Assembly (NCBI GenBank): GCA_037956075.1 | Contig: CP138327.1 | Span: 186,001 to 250,000, forward strand | Direction: 5' to 3' | Length of the DNA stretch: 64,000 nt | Source: Catillopecten margaritatus gill symbiont | GTDB lineage: Bacteria; Pseudomonadota; Gammaproteobacteria; PS1; Pseudothioglobaceae | In this document: positions 1 through 9,035 of the stretch, one piece after another | How the letters are laid out: every line of letters starts with the position of its first letter | Position numbering within the stretch: the stretch's first letter is position 1 | Position numbers and translations under genes: made by a program | Notes under the pieces: generated by a model | Told to the model about the DNA's origin: nothing | Database searches by the model: none | Seen by the model: only the letters and a program-made list of their open reading frames with translations

Positions 1-1
1 G

Positions 2-274
2 CAAGAAGGCTATATTGAGTCATTTAGTGTTGTGGGTGAAAAAGCAGCCAAAACTTTAACGGTTAAGTTAAAGTATTATGATGAAAAGCCTGTTATTGAT
101 ACCTTAAAAAGAATTTCAAAGCCAAGTTTGCGTGTTTATGTGAAAAGCACCGAAATGCCAAGCGTTATGAATGGTTTAGGTATTGTTATCGTTTCAACGC
201 CTAAGGGTGTAATGACTGGACAAAATGCAGCCGCCCAAAATGTGGGTGGTGAAGTTTTGTGTAGCGTTTCTTAA
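2..274 (+). CDS. rpsH: 30S ribosomal protein S8 (5' end cut by window)
   Basis: S8 binds the central domain of 16S rRNA and, in related bacteria, represses its own spc operon. The frame is open from base 2, reading QEGYIESF before a GTG that an automatic caller could mistake for a start, so the gene begins outside the window. The C-terminal S8 signature is present (LGIVIVSTPKGVM, then GGEVLC near the end). It is followed 12 bases later by rplF with an AAGGAG ribosome binding site, in standard spc order. Confidence 0.96.
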   Translation, partial: QEGYIESFSVVGEKAAKTLTVKLKYYDEKPVIDTLKRISKPSLRVYVKSTEMPSVMNGLGIVIVSTPKGVMTGQNAAAQNVGGEVLCSVS

Positions 275-286
275 AGGAGTTATAAG

Positions 287-832
287 ATGTCTAGAGTAGC
301 AAAATCACCAATTACCATTCCAGCCGGTACCGAAGTAAACATAAGTGGCACTTCAATGACAGTTAAAGGTAAATTAGGGCAAATGCAGATGGAAGTACAT
401 CCTGCGGTAACGATTACGAATGCGGAGAATGTTTTAACCTTTGCGATTACCAAACTTGAAAAGAAAGAAGAAAAGAAAGCGTGGGCACAAGCAGGTACTG
501 CAAGAGCCAACACTGCTAATTTAATTCAAGGTGTTTCCGAAGGTTGGTCAAAAACATTAACACTTATCGGTGTTGGTTACCGTGCAAAAGCAGCGGGTAA
601 AGCTATAGATTTAACTTTGGGTTTTTCACACCCTGTTAAGTATGAATTGCCAGAAGGCATTACTGCTGAGACCCCTTCTCAAACTGAGATTGTGGTTAAG
701 GGTATGGACAAGCAAAAAGTAGGTCAAGTGGCTGCTGAGATTCGTGCTTTCCGTCCGCCAGAGCCTTACAAAGGTAAAGGTGTTCGTTATACCGATGAGT
801 ATGTGGTTCGTAAAGAAGCGAAGAAAAAATAA
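287..832 (+). CDS. rplF: 50S ribosomal protein L6
   Basis: L6 lies near the GTPase-associated region of the large subunit. The 181-residue product is close to the usual 177 and has the family features: N-terminal SRVAKSPI, central GVGYRAK, and the C-terminal signature PPEPYKGKGVRY. The ATG is preceded by AAGGAG in the short gap after rpsH. It is part of the continuous spc operon with rplR downstream. Confidence 0.97.
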   Translation: MSRVAKSPITIPAGTEVNISGTSMTVKGKLGQMQMEVHPAVTITNAENVLTFAITKLEKKEEKKAWAQAGTARANTANLIQGVSEGWSKTLTLIGVGYRAKAAGKAIDLTLGFSHPVKYELPEGITAETPSQTEIVVKGMDKQKVGQVAAEIRAFRPPEPYKGKGVRYTDEYVVRKEAKKK

Positions 833-849
833 TTAATTAAGGTATTGAT

Positions 850-1191
850 ATGAAACTTTCTAAAAAACAAGCTCGTTTAAGAAGAGCAACCAAATTTAGA
901 GCTAAACATGCCGAGAAGGGCGTTGAGCGTTTATGTGTTTATAAAAGCTCACAGCATATTTATGCGCAAATTATTAGTGCTTGTGGTACTAAGACTTTGG
1001 CTCAAGCATCTAGCTTAAAAGAAAAAAACGGCGGCAATGTCGCAGCGGCAACTAAGATTGGTGCTGAAATTGCAGCAGCAGCGAAAAAAGCAAAAATCAC
1101 TAAGATTGCTTTTGACCGCTCTGGCTTTAAATACCACGGTCGCGTTCAAGCATTAGCTGACGCAGCCAGAGAAGGCGGCTTAGACTTCTAA
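850..1191 (+). CDS. rplR: 50S ribosomal protein L18
   Basis: L18 binds 5S rRNA and helps anchor it to the central protuberance. The 113-residue product is about the usual size. It has a basic N-terminus ([15 protein letters not shown]) and the C-terminal [24 protein letters not shown] typical of the family. It sits 17 bases after rplF and 43 bases before rpsE. Confidence 0.97.
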   Translation: MKLSKKQARLRRATKFRAKHAEKGVERLCVYKSSQHIYAQIISACGTKTLAQASSLKEKNGGNVAAATKIGAEIAAAAKKAKITKIAFDRSGFKYHGRVQALADAAREGGLDF

Positions 1192-1234
1192 TAGTTTAAG
1201 CTTTAAAGGGAATTATAAAATAGGCGTATAAAGA

Positions 1235-1753
1235 ATGGCTGAATATAGAAAAAAGAATAATGACGATGATAATGACTACATTGAAAAATTGGTTAATATC
1301 CGTCGTGTTGTAAAAGTAGTTAAAGGAGGTCGAATCTTTGGTTTCTCAGCATTGGTTGTTGTTGGTGATGGCAATGGTAAAGTAGGTTACGGCACAGGTA
1401 AAGCCCGTGAAGTGCCTATCGCCATTCAAAAGGCAATGGACAAAGCGAAGAAAGCAATGAAGACAGTTCCCCTTAAAGACGGCACACTTTATTACCCTAT
1501 CACTTCAAATGTTGGCGCTGCAAAAGTTTATATGCAGCCTGCATCAGAAGGTACTGGTGTTATTGCAGGTGGACCAATGCGTAGTGTTTTGGAAGCGGTT
1601 GGTGTTCACAATATCTTAGCCAAATGTAACGGTACTCGCAACCCAATTAGTGTTGTTCGTGCAACGATTGAAGGTTTAACCTCAATGTCATCGCCACAAG
1701 CTGTTGCAGCTAAACGCGGCAAGACGGTTGAAGAAATCACTGGAGAAGCATAA
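1235..1753 (+). CDS. rpsE: 30S ribosomal protein S5
   Basis: S5 acts in decoding accuracy and binds 16S rRNA near the A site. The 172-residue protein carries the double-stranded-RNA-binding-like N-terminal region ([21 protein letters not shown]) and the C-terminal S5 fold ([19 protein letters not shown]). The stop codon overlaps the rpmD start by one base (TAATG), implying translational coupling. Confidence 0.97.
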   Translation: MAEYRKKNNDDDNDYIEKLVNIRRVVKVVKGGRIFGFSALVVVGDGNGKVGYGTGKAREVPIAIQKAMDKAKKAMKTVPLKDGTLYYPITSNVGAAKVYMQPASEGTGVIAGGPMRSVLEAVGVHNILAKCNGTRNPISVVRATIEGLTSMSSPQAVAAKRGKTVEEITGEA

Positions 1754-1989
1754 TGGCTGAAGAGAAAAAAGTAGCAGCAAAAAAAGCACCTGCAAAAAAA
1801 GCAGCATCTAAAAAGAACACAGTGAGCGTAACTTTGGTTAAGAGTTTTTTCGGTCGCCTGCCATCGCATCGTGCAACAATAACAGGTCTTGGGCTTAAGC
1901 GTATTAATCACACAGTAGAATTGATTGACACACCTGAAGTCAGAGGGATGATTAACAAAGTAGCTTACCTATTAAAGGTAGAAGGTTAA
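1753..1989 (+). CDS. rpmD: 50S ribosomal protein L30, with Lys/Ala-rich N-terminal extension
   Basis: The core from about residue 24 ([13 protein letters not shown]...) to the end matches the roughly 60-residue bacterial L30. It is preceded by about 20 extra residues of alternating Lys and Ala ([17 protein letters not shown]). The start is fixed by the TAATG overlap with rpsE, so the extension is probably translated. A similar but shorter Lys-rich start is seen in S11 in this window. Whether the extension contacts rRNA is unknown. Confidence 0.94.
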   Translation: MAEEKKVAAKKAPAKKAASKKNTVSVTLVKSFFGRLPSHRATITGLGLKRINHTVELIDTPEVRGMINKVAYLLKVEG

Positions 1990-1993
1990 AATT

Positions 1994-2437
1994 ATGGATA
2001 TTATGCAACTTAATACATTATCACCTGCAGAAGGTGAAAAGAAATCAAGAAAACGCGTTGGTCGTGGTATCGGTAGCGGTTTTGGCAAAACTTGTGGTCG
2101 TGGTCATAAAGGTCAAAAGTCTCGCTCAGGCGGTTTTTCTAAAGTCGGTTTTGAAGGTGGTCAGATGCCATTACAGCGTCGCCTTCCTAAAGTCGGTTTC
2201 TCGTCTCGTGTTTCAATCATCACCTCGCAAGTTACCTTGTCCGAACTTAATAAATTAGAAGAGAAAGAAATTACTATTGATGTGTTAAAGCAACATAACT
2301 TAGTTACTAAAAATATTAAGCGGGTTAAAGTAATGCTTTCTGGTGAAATCACTAGAGCAATAACCTTGACAGGTATTAAAGCAACCAAGGGCGCAAAAGC
2401 AGCGATTGAAGCAGCTAAAGGTTCAGTAAGCGAATAA
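1994..2437 (+). CDS. rplO: 50S ribosomal protein L15
   Basis: L15 is a large-subunit assembly protein. The Gly/Arg-rich N-terminus ([18 protein letters not shown]) and the [15 protein letters not shown] segment are family hallmarks. Two in-frame ATGs exist, at 1994 and 2003. The AAGG at 1982-1985 is well spaced for 1994, while the second would give 144 residues, the usual length. The gene is 4 bases from both rpmD and secY. Confidence 0.96.
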   Translation: MDIMQLNTLSPAEGEKKSRKRVGRGIGSGFGKTCGRGHKGQKSRSGGFSKVGFEGGQMPLQRRLPKVGFSSRVSIITSQVTLSELNKLEEKEITIDVLKQHNLVTKNIKRVKVMLSGEITRAITLTGIKATKGAKAAIEAAKGSVSE

Positions 2438-2441
2438 CTTT

Positions 2442-3737
2442 ATGAGTCAGCCTGGAATTTCTCAAGATTTAACGAAGCGCATCCTCTTTCTATTGGGTGC
2501 GTTAATCGTTTTTAGACTGGGTACGCATATTACCATTCCCTTTATTTCGTCAACTGCATTGGCGTCATTAGTGCAAGATCAGCAAGGCACTATTTTAGAT
2601 ATGTTTAATATGTTTTCTGGTGGCGCATTAGAAAGATTGTCGATTTTTACATTGGGCATCATGCCTTATATTTCGGCATCAATTATTGTGCAGTTAATGA
2701 CTTCGGTGGTGCCAAAGTTAGAGCAACTGAAGAAAGAAGGTGAAACGGGTAAACGCAAGATTACTCAATATACTCGATTAGGTACGGTAGTTTTAGCTGT
2801 GTTTCAATCGTACGGTATTTCAATAGCACTACAATCACAAAGTGCAGGTGGCGTGTCTTTGGTAACGAATGGTGGTTTTACTTTTAGTTTAGTAACCGTT
2901 GTTACATTAACCACAGGTACTTTGTTCTTGATGTGGTTGGGCGAACAAATTACAGAAAAAGGTATCGGTAACGGTATTTCAATGATTATTTTTGCAGGTA
3001 TTGTTTCAGGTTTGCCTTCAGCACTAGGTTCGACGCTGTCATTAGTTTCTACAGGTGAGCTAGCCGTTATTTTAGTGGTAATATTGTTTGCAATGACTTT
3101 ATTGGTAACAGCATTTGTGGTCTTTATGGAGCGAGGGCAACGCCGTATTACGGTGAATTATGCCAAGCGTCAGCAAGGTCGTAGTATGGTTGGTGGACAA
3201 AGCTCATATTTGCCATTGAAGATTAATATGGCAGGTGTTATCCCCCCTATTTTTGCTTCTTCGATTATTCTGTTTCCAGCGACTTTAGGGGGTTGGTTCT
3301 CACAATCAGAAGGCATGGGTTGGTTGGCTGATATAACTGCGAGTATTTCTCCAGGTCAACCACTATATGTAATGTTTTATGGTTTGGCGATTGTGTTTTT
3401 TACATTTTTCTATACAGCACTAACTTTTGACTCAAAAGATATGGCTGATAATTTACGCAAGTCGGGTGGTTTTATTCCTGGTATTCGTCCAGGTAAACAT
3501 TCGGCAGATTATATTGACGCAGTAACATCGCGTTTGACAGCCTCAGGTGCGGTTTATATTACCGCAGTTTGTTTGCTGCCAGAATTTTTGATTTTATACT
3601 GGAATGTGCCCTTCTATTTTGGCGGCACCAGTTTATTAATCATCGTTGTTGTGGTAATGGATTTTATACAACAGGCGCAATCGCATTTAATGTCTAATCA
3701 GTATGAGTCATTAATGAAAAAATCAGGTTTAAACTAG
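2442..3737 (+). CDS. secY: Preprotein translocase subunit SecY
   Basis: SecY is the channel subunit of the SecYEG inner-membrane translocon. The 431-residue product has the expected ten hydrophobic segments. Signatures include [26 protein letters not shown] in the early helices, and the cytoplasmic loops with [13 protein letters not shown] and [16 protein letters not shown]. It sits between rplO and rpmJ, as in other Gammaproteobacteria. Confidence 0.98.
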   Translation: MSQPGISQDLTKRILFLLGALIVFRLGTHITIPFISSTALASLVQDQQGTILDMFNMFSGGALERLSIFTLGIMPYISASIIVQLMTSVVPKLEQLKKEGETGKRKITQYTRLGTVVLAVFQSYGISIALQSQSAGGVSLVTNGGFTFSLVTVVTLTTGTLFLMWLGEQITEKGIGNGISMIIFAGIVSGLPSALGSTLSLVSTGELAVILVVILFAMTLLVTAFVVFMERGQRRITVNYAKRQQGRSMVGGQSSYLPLKINMAGVIPPIFASSIILFPATLGGWFSQSEGMGWLADITASISPGQPLYVMFYGLAIVFFTFFYTALTFDSKDMADNLRKSGGFIPGIRPGKHSADYIDAVTSRLTASGAVYITAVCLLPEFLILYWNVPFYFGGTSLLIIVVVVMDFIQQAQSHLMSNQYESLMKKSGLN

Positions 3738-3749
3738 AAGGTAAAGATT

Positions 3750-3863
3750 ATGAAAGTAAGAGCATCGGTAAAAAAGATTTGTAACAATTGTAAAATTATC
3801 AAGCGACACGGCGTAGTCCGTGTCATTTGTAAAGAGCCTAGGCACAAACAAAGACAAGGTTAA
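3750..3863 (+). CDS. rpmJ: 50S ribosomal protein L36
   Basis: A 37-codon gene starts with [15 protein letters not shown]. The ATG is 12 bases after secY. It carries the zinc-ribbon ligands of the zinc-binding L36 form: Cys11, Cys14, Cys27 and His32. It ends the spc operon immediately before the alpha-operon promoter. Confidence 0.96.
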
Positions 3864-3870
3864 TTGACGA

Positions 3871-3899
3871 TTGACAGAGGCAGGCAGGCAAGGTATAAT
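3871..3899 (+). promoter_or_regulatory. Consensus sigma70 promoter of the alpha operon
   Basis: TTGACA at 3871-3876 and TATAAT at 3894-3899 are separated by exactly 17 bases. Both boxes match the sigma70 consensus at every position. The site lies between rpmJ and rpsM, where the alpha-operon promoter occurs in enteric bacteria. The roughly 80-base leader before rpsM is available for feedback control by S4, which is known for the family but not demonstrable here. Confidence 0.85.
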
Positions 3900-3983
3900 T
3901 GCCCGCTTTGCAAATTTAATACTGTTATTGTTTTTAAATAAGAAAAACAAGGCAGATTTTAGTAAAAATATAGGATATAGTAA

Positions 3984-4337
3984 ATGGCTAGAATAGCGGG
4001 AATAAATGTTCCAACACATAAGCACATCGTAATTGGCTTGCAGTCAATTTTCGGTATTGGTGCGACGCGTGCAAAGGCAATTTGTGCGGAACTTAAATTA
4101 GATGAAAGTACCAAAGTATCGGACTTAGCGGAAGACCAGTTAGAGTTAATTCGTGCGGCAGTTGCAAAGTTTGAAGTTGAGGGTGATCTTCGTCGTCAAA
4201 TTGCAATGGATATTAAACGCTTAAAAGACTTAGGTTGTTACCGTGGTATTCGCCACAGAAAATCATTGCCACTTCGTGGTCAAAGAACAAAAACAAATGC
4301 CAGAACTCGCAAGGGTCCTCGTCGTTTAATTAAATAA
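3984..4337 (+). CDS. rpsM: 30S ribosomal protein S13
   Basis: S13 forms intersubunit bridges in the small-subunit head and contacts P-site tRNA. The 117-residue product starts [10 protein letters not shown] and ends with the basic tail [17 protein letters not shown]. It is the first gene of the alpha operon (rpsM-rpsK-rpsD-rpoA-rplQ), about 85 bases after the consensus promoter. Confidence 0.97.
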   Translation: MARIAGINVPTHKHIVIGLQSIFGIGATRAKAICAELKLDESTKVSDLAEDQLELIRAAVAKFEVEGDLRRQIAMDIKRLKDLGCYRGIRHRKSLPLRGQRTKTNARTRKGPRRLIK

Positions 4338-4352
4338 TTATAGGTAAATATT

Positions 4353-4736
4353 ATGGCTAAGGCACCTGCAAAGAAAAAGAATAAAAAAGTCGTTACCGAC
4401 GGCATTGCACATATTCACGCAACATTTAATAATACCATCGTTATGATTACAGACCGTCACGGCAACGCAGTTTGCTGGGCAACTTCAGGCGGTTCTGGTT
4501 TTAGAGGTTCTAGAAAATCAACTCCATTTGCAGCGCAAGTAGCTGCTGGCAATTGTGGTGAAAAAGCATTGGCTTTTGGCATGAAAAACTTAGAAGTTCG
4601 TGTTAAAGGTCCCGGTCCTGGTAGAGATTCAGCCATTCGTGGTTTGAATGCAGAGGGCTTAAAAATTCAATCAATCACAGATGTGACGCCAATTCCTCAT
4701 AACGGTTGTCGTCCTTCGAAAAAGAGAAGGGTGTAA
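4353..4736 (+). CDS. rpsK: 30S ribosomal protein S11
   Basis: S11 is a platform protein of the small subunit. The 127-residue product has a Lys-rich start ([13 protein letters not shown]), the motif [13 protein letters not shown], and the C-terminal signature [18 protein letters not shown]. It is two bases from rpsD. Confidence 0.97.
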   Translation: MAKAPAKKKNKKVVTDGIAHIHATFNNTIVMITDRHGNAVCWATSGGSGFRGSRKSTPFAAQVAAGNCGEKALAFGMKNLEVRVKGPGPGRDSAIRGLNAEGLKIQSITDVTPIPHNGCRPSKKRRV

Positions 4737-4738
4737 TT

Positions 4739-5356
4739 ATGGCTAGATATACTGGACCTACTTGTAAATTAGCGCGTCGCGAAGGCACGGACTTATTTCT
4801 AAAAAGTGGCGTTAGATCGTTAGATTCTAAATGCAAAGTAACACAACTCCCTGGTATGCATGGTGCAACTGCCCGTCCAGCAAAACCAACTGAATATGGT
4901 TTGCAGTTACGCGAAAAGCAAAAAGTAAGACGCATTTACGGCATCTTAGAAAAGCAATTCCGCTCATACTATAAGAAGGCATCACAAAAGAAAGGTTCAA
5001 CGGGTGAAAACTTATTGACTTTATTAGAATGTCGCCTTGATAATGTTGTTTACCGTATGGGATTTGGCTCTACGCGTGCTGAATCTAGACAGTTGGTTTC
5101 TCACAAATCTATCTTGGTAAATGGTTCTGTTGTTAACATTCCTTCTTATCAGGTGAGTGCAAATGACGAAATCTCTATCAGAGAAAAAGCCAAAAAACAA
5201 AGTCGCATTCAATTGGCTGTGGAATTATCTGAGCAAGCAGAGTGGATTGATGTAGATACCAAAGCACTAAAAGGTGTATTTAAAAATGTTCCTGCTCGCG
5301 ATGACTTGTCGTCTGATATCGCAGAACATTTAATTGTTGAATTATATTCAAAATAA
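4739..5356 (+). CDS. rpsD: 30S ribosomal protein S4
   Basis: S4 is a primary 16S rRNA-binding protein and the usual autoregulator of the alpha operon. I chose the ATG at 4739 ([16 protein letters not shown]) over an upstream in-frame ATG inside rpsK, because it gives 205 residues, the family length, and the canonical start. The S4 RNA-binding domain is visible ([20 protein letters not shown]). The N-terminal Cys cluster of zinc-type S4 is absent. Confidence 0.97.
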   Translation: MARYTGPTCKLARREGTDLFLKSGVRSLDSKCKVTQLPGMHGATARPAKPTEYGLQLREKQKVRRIYGILEKQFRSYYKKASQKKGSTGENLLTLLECRLDNVVYRMGFGSTRAESRQLVSHKSILVNGSVVNIPSYQVSANDEISIREKAKKQSRIQLAVELSEQAEWIDVDTKALKGVFKNVPARDDLSSDIAEHLIVELYSK

Positions 5357-5366
5357 AGGGAATATT

Positions 5367-6347
5367 ATGCAAGGAAACGCAAGAGATTTTTTAAAGCCGA
5401 AATTAGTTGAATTAACTGAGACGGCAAATAACCAATACAGAGTTATTCTCGAGCCTTTAGAGAAAGGTTTTGGACATACATTAGGTAACGCACTTAGAAG
5501 GACTTTGTTGTCTTCTATGGTGGGTTCAGCAATCACAGAAGTTGCGATTGATGGTGTGATGCACGAATTTTCAACCATTGATGGCGTTCAAGAAGATGTC
5601 CTAGACATTTTACTGAACCTTAAAGAGGTTTCAGTTGCGCTAAACACTTCTGACTCAGCAGAGGTCATCATTGATAAGAAAGGCCCTTGTGAAATCACAG
5701 TGGCTGATATCGAAGCAAATGGTACCGATGTTCAAGCATTCAACCAAGACAAAGTCATTGCCACTGTAAATGCGGGCGGACATATTCGTATGACTTTGAA
5801 AATTGGCACAGGTATCGGTTATGACGCAGCAGTAGCGCGTGATGATGAAGCATCAACTATCGGTGGTATGCAACTAGATGCAAGTTTCTCACCTATTAAG
5901 CGTGTGAGTTTTACCGTTGATGCGGCTCGTGTTGATCAAAAGGTTAATCTTGATAAACTTAACATTGAGCTTGAGACCAATGGTTCTGTTGATGCAGAAG
6001 TAGCAATTCAGCGTGCGGCTACCATTTTACAAGATCAACTGTCTTCATTTGTTGAATTAGAATTAGTTGAAGAAGAAGAGGCGTTGCCTACTTCAGAGGA
6101 TTTTGATCCACAATTATTGGCAGCAGTTGATGAATTAGAGTTGACGGTTCGTAGTGCAAACTGCTTAAAAGCTGAGCAAATCTACTACATCGGTGATTTA
6201 ATCCAGAAATCAGAGCAAGACTTACTTAGAACACCTAATTTAGGTCGTAAGTCATTGAATGAAATTAAAGAAGTATTAACTGACAAAGGCCTAATTTTAG
6301 GTACTGCCATTGAAAATTGGCCGCCAGTTGATTTAATGAGTGAATAA
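5367..6347 (+). CDS. rpoA: DNA-directed RNA polymerase subunit alpha
   Basis: The alpha subunit starts RNA polymerase assembly and contacts UP elements and activators. The product is 326 residues from the ATG at 5367, which has a good AAAGGGAA site; upstream in-frame ATGs lie inside rpsD. The N-terminal domain has [23 protein letters not shown]. The C-terminal domain has [14 protein letters not shown] and [16 protein letters not shown]. Confidence 0.98.
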   Translation: MQGNARDFLKPKLVELTETANNQYRVILEPLEKGFGHTLGNALRRTLLSSMVGSAITEVAIDGVMHEFSTIDGVQEDVLDILLNLKEVSVALNTSDSAEVIIDKKGPCEITVADIEANGTDVQAFNQDKVIATVNAGGHIRMTLKIGTGIGYDAAVARDDEASTIGGMQLDASFSPIKRVSFTVDAARVDQKVNLDKLNIELETNGSVDAEVAIQRAATILQDQLSSFVELELVEEEEALPTSEDFDPQLLAAVDELELTVRSANCLKAEQIYYIGDLIQKSEQDLLRTPNLGRKSLNEIKEVLTDKGLILGTAIENWPPVDLMSE

Positions 6348-6356
6348 GGAAATAGT

Positions 6357-6743
6357 ATGAGACATAGAAAGTCAGGTAGGCAACTTAATCGTAATTCTTC
6401 TCATCGTAAAGCGATGTTTAAGAATATGGCAAATTCATTGTTTCTTCACGAAACAATCAGAACAACTTTACCAAAAGCAAAGGAGCTTCGCCGTGTTGTT
6501 GAGCCCTTAATTACCAAGGCTAAAACGGACAGCGTTGCTAATCGCCGTAATGCATTTGCAAAATTACGCGATGATGCAATGGTTGCTAAGTTATTCACCC
6601 AGTTAGGACCCTTTTATAAGGATCGCAATGGTGGTTACATCCGTATTCTTAAAGCCGGTTTCCGCACTGGTGATAAAGCGCCAATGGCGATTGTTCAATT
6701 AGTTGATTTCGATAGCGCTGCTAACGATTCTACAGTTTCATAA
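6357..6743 (+). CDS. rplQ: 50S ribosomal protein L17
   Basis: L17 lies near the peptide exit region of the large subunit. The 128-residue product starts [20 protein letters not shown], the family signature. It lies 9 bases after rpoA as the last gene of the alpha operon, with rpsU 12 bases downstream. Confidence 0.97.
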   Translation: MRHRKSGRQLNRNSSHRKAMFKNMANSLFLHETIRTTLPKAKELRRVVEPLITKAKTDSVANRRNAFAKLRDDAMVAKLFTQLGPFYKDRNGGYIRILKAGFRTGDKAPMAIVQLVDFDSAANDSTVS

Positions 6744-6755
6744 GGAAAATATAAT

Positions 6756-6971
6756 ATGCCTTCAATTAAAGTAAGAGATAACGAACCATTTGATATTGCA
6801 CTAAGACGCTTTCGTCGCACTTGTGACAGAGCTGGTGTTATTACCGATGTTCGTAAAAAAGAGTTCTTTGAAAAGCCAACATGGGTCAACAAGCGTATGA
6901 AAGCAGCCGCTGTTAAGCGCACCCATAAAGAAATGGCTAAAAATCGTATTCATCGCAAAAGAATGTATTAA
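6756..6971 (+). CDS. rpsU: 30S ribosomal protein S21
   Basis: S21 is a small basic protein needed for efficient initiation. The 71-residue length is standard and the sequence has [15 protein letters not shown] and the basic C-terminus HRKRMY. It directly follows rplQ and is closed by a strong terminator, so it is probably transcribed with the alpha operon. In E. coli rpsU lies instead with dnaG and rpoD. Confidence 0.96.
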   Translation: MPSIKVRDNEPFDIALRRFRRTCDRAGVITDVRKKEFFEKPTWVNKRMKAAAVKRTHKEMAKNRIHRKRMY

Positions 6972-6977
6972 GAAAAA

Positions 6978-7016
6978 TTTTTAAAGGCTCTCAATTTGGG
7001 AGCCTTTAAAGTTTTT
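6978..7016 (+). terminator. Rho-independent terminator after rpsU
   Basis: An inverted repeat has an 11-bp stem, TTTAAAGGCTC and GAGCCTTTAAA, around a 9-base loop. It is followed by GTTTTT and begins seven bases after the rpsU stop. Confidence 0.85.
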
Positions 7017-7034
7017 GGGCTTTAAAAAAATATT

Positions 7035-7481
7035 ATGTCAGAATTGAAACAACGCATTACTGCTGATATGAAATCAGCAATGAAAGCAAAGGATAAAGCC
7101 GCCTTAAAAGCTATTCGTATGATTTTAGGCGCCATTAAGCAAAAAGAAGTTGATGAACGCATCGAGGTGGATGATGATCAAGTTCTTGCTGTTATTCAAA
7201 AAATGGTTAAGCAACGCAAAGACTCAATTTCACAATTTCAAGATGCAGGTCGCACTGACTTAGTTGAAGTGGAAGAAGCGGAATTAAATATCATTAATAA
7301 CTACATGCCAGCACAACTCTCAGAAGATGAAATTACCGCTGCTGTTGACAAAGCCATTGCCGACACGGGTGCAAACTCTATGGCGGATATGGGTAAGTTG
7401 ATGGGTGCACTTAAAGGTGTATTAGCGGGAAAAGCCGATATGGGCGCTGTTTCTGCCGTTATCAAAACTAAACTCTCATAA
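7035..7481 (+). CDS. yqeY: GatB/YqeY domain protein
   Basis: The 148-residue protein has the YqeY fold related to the tail domain of GatB: N-terminal LKQRITADMKSAMKAKDKAALKAIRMI and C-terminal MADMGKLMGALKGVLAGKADMGAVS. The family commonly lies beside rpsU, as here, and may act on tRNA-linked substrates; its precise role is not established. The start is 18 bases after the terminator. Confidence 0.9.
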   Translation: MSELKQRITADMKSAMKAKDKAALKAIRMILGAIKQKEVDERIEVDDDQVLAVIQKMVKQRKDSISQFQDAGRTDLVEVEEAELNIINNYMPAQLSEDEITAAVDKAIADTGANSMADMGKLMGALKGVLAGKADMGAVSAVIKTKLS

Positions 7482-7536
7482 CCTTTTCCATTAACTGCTT
7501 TATAATAAACGCACTTATTTTTTTAAGGAGTGGATT

Positions 7537-8268
7537 ATGAGGTTTTTATCAATTTTATTGCTAATCAGTAATTTTTCCTTTGCTCAAGATGAAGGCGCGC
7601 CATACTACGCCAAAGAAGTGCGTTGGGCAGAGCAAGTAGAAGAAGCTTTAATGGATGGAGAGGTGGTTTGGTTGAATGCCAGTGGGCATAAATTTATGTC
7701 ACTCTATACCGCTAGTGAAACTGAAACTAAGCAAACGGCAGTCATTGTTCATGGTTTGGGTGCGCATCCTGATTGGGGGCAAGTTGTTCAACCATTGCGT
7801 GTGGCACTCGCAGAAAAAGGTATTAATACCTTGTCAATACAAATGCCTGTGTTGGCAAATGATACAGACGCCTATCAGTATTTACCTTTATTGAATGATG
7901 CAGACCAGCGTATTCGTTCGGCAGTTAATTATATTAAATCTCAAAATCTTAATGCAGATTATTTGATTGCACACAGTTTAGGTAGTGTTATGAGTGCTCA
8001 TTATTTAGGTGATAAGACGCAACCTTTTAAAAAGTTTGTTGCCATCGGTATGCCAGATTTAGCTGTTAAATACTTGTCAAAAGTTAACATCCCAACACTG
8101 GATTTATACGGTACAGGGGATATCAGATCTGTGTTAAATAGTGTTGAAGACCGTGCAAATACAGCTAAACACAATCAAAATTACACACAAAAACAAGTAG
8201 ATGGCGACCACTTTTTTAATGAAAAAGAGGCGTTGTTGATTGATGCAGTAATGCAGTGGATCAGATAG
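7537..8268 (+). CDS. Exported alpha/beta hydrolase (DUF3530-like)
   Basis: A 243-residue protein begins with a short hydrophobic signal (MRFLSILLLISNFSFA), suggesting export. The alpha/beta hydrolase fold is indicated by VHGLGAHPDW for the oxyanion region, the nucleophile elbow AHSLGS with Ser147, Asp in YGTGD, and the likely catalytic His225 in DGDHFF. The substrate is unknown. AAGGAG lies 7 bases before the ATG. The 3' end overlaps the next gene by 13 bases. Confidence 0.75.
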   Translation: MRFLSILLLISNFSFAQDEGAPYYAKEVRWAEQVEEALMDGEVVWLNASGHKFMSLYTASETETKQTAVIVHGLGAHPDWGQVVQPLRVALAEKGINTLSIQMPVLANDTDAYQYLPLLNDADQRIRSAVNYIKSQNLNADYLIAHSLGSVMSAHYLGDKTQPFKKFVAIGMPDLAVKYLSKVNIPTLDLYGTGDIRSVLNSVEDRANTAKHNQNYTQKQVDGDHFFNEKEALLIDAVMQWIR

Positions 8269-9035
8269 CTTTATTGTTATTAGGTGCCTTTTCTGGCTTT
8301 ATCGCTGGACTGCTTGGTGTAGGCGGCGGGCTAATTATCGTGCCCGCTTTGCTATATTTACTGGCAGGGCAAATTGAGCAATCTATTTTAATGCACACCG
8401 CAGTCGGCACAGCGTTAGCGGCGATTGTTTTTACTTCACTTTCAAGTGTACGAGCACACCACAAACGCGGGGCAATCCACTGGCACAACTTTAAAAAACT
8501 AACGCCGACAATTCTACTCGGTGCCTTTAGCGGGGCAATGCTGACCAAAACCATGAGCTTTGATTTTATGCGTTTGTTTTTTGCCATATTTGAACTCAGC
8601 GTAGCAGTGATTATGTATTTTGGTTTAAGCAGCTCAACTCATGTTGATAAATTGAGTCGATGGGTGTGGCTGGTAACAGGCTATGTGATTGGACTTGTCT
8701 CAGCCATTGTCGGGATTGGCGGTGGCACAATGACGACACCATTTTTAACCTATAACAAAGTTGATATTAAGAATGCCATTGCCACTTCGGCGGCTGTGGG
8801 TATGCCGATTGCCATTGCGGGTGCTTTAGGTTTTATTGTGGCTAGTTGGAATATGGAAAGTGCTACGGGCAATTTTGGGTTTATCCATACACAAGCATTA
8901 TTGAGTATCGCTGTGATGAGCATGTTTTTTGCCCCACTTGGTGCCAAGGTTGCCCATAGCGTTGATGGTAAAAAACTCAAAAAATTCTTTGCACTCTTTT
9001 TGGCAATGCTGGGTGTATTCGTTTTAAGCTTCTAA
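8256..9035 (+). CDS. TauE/SafE-family sulfite/sulfonate exporter-like membrane protein
   Basis: The 259-residue protein has about eight hydrophobic segments and duplicated glycine-rich motifs: GLLGVGGGLIIVPAL in the first half and AIVGIGGGTMTTPFL in the second. This is the TauE/SafE (DUF81) pattern. Members export sulfite, sulfoacetate or other small organosulfur anions, which would suit a sulfur oxidiser, but the substrate cannot be read from sequence. It overlaps the hydrolase gene and converges on mpl. Confidence 0.85.
   Translation: MDQIALLLLGAFSGFIAGLLGVGGGLIIVPALLYLLAGQIEQSILMHTAVGTALAAIVFTSLSSVRAHHKRGAIHWHNFKKLTPTILLGAFSGAMLTKTMSFDFMRLFFAIFELSVAVIMYFGLSSSTHVDKLSRWVWLVTGYVIGLVSAIVGIGGGTMTTPFLTYNKVDIKNAIATSAAVGMPIAIAGALGFIVASWNMESATGNFGFIHTQALLSIAVMSMFFAPLGAKVAHSVDGKKLKKFFALFLAMLGVFVLSF

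Noticed and set aside
32-274. rpsH starting at the GTG at base 32
   Set aside because: The frame is open to the window edge and the upstream residues fit S8, so this is an internal codon of a gene cut by the window.
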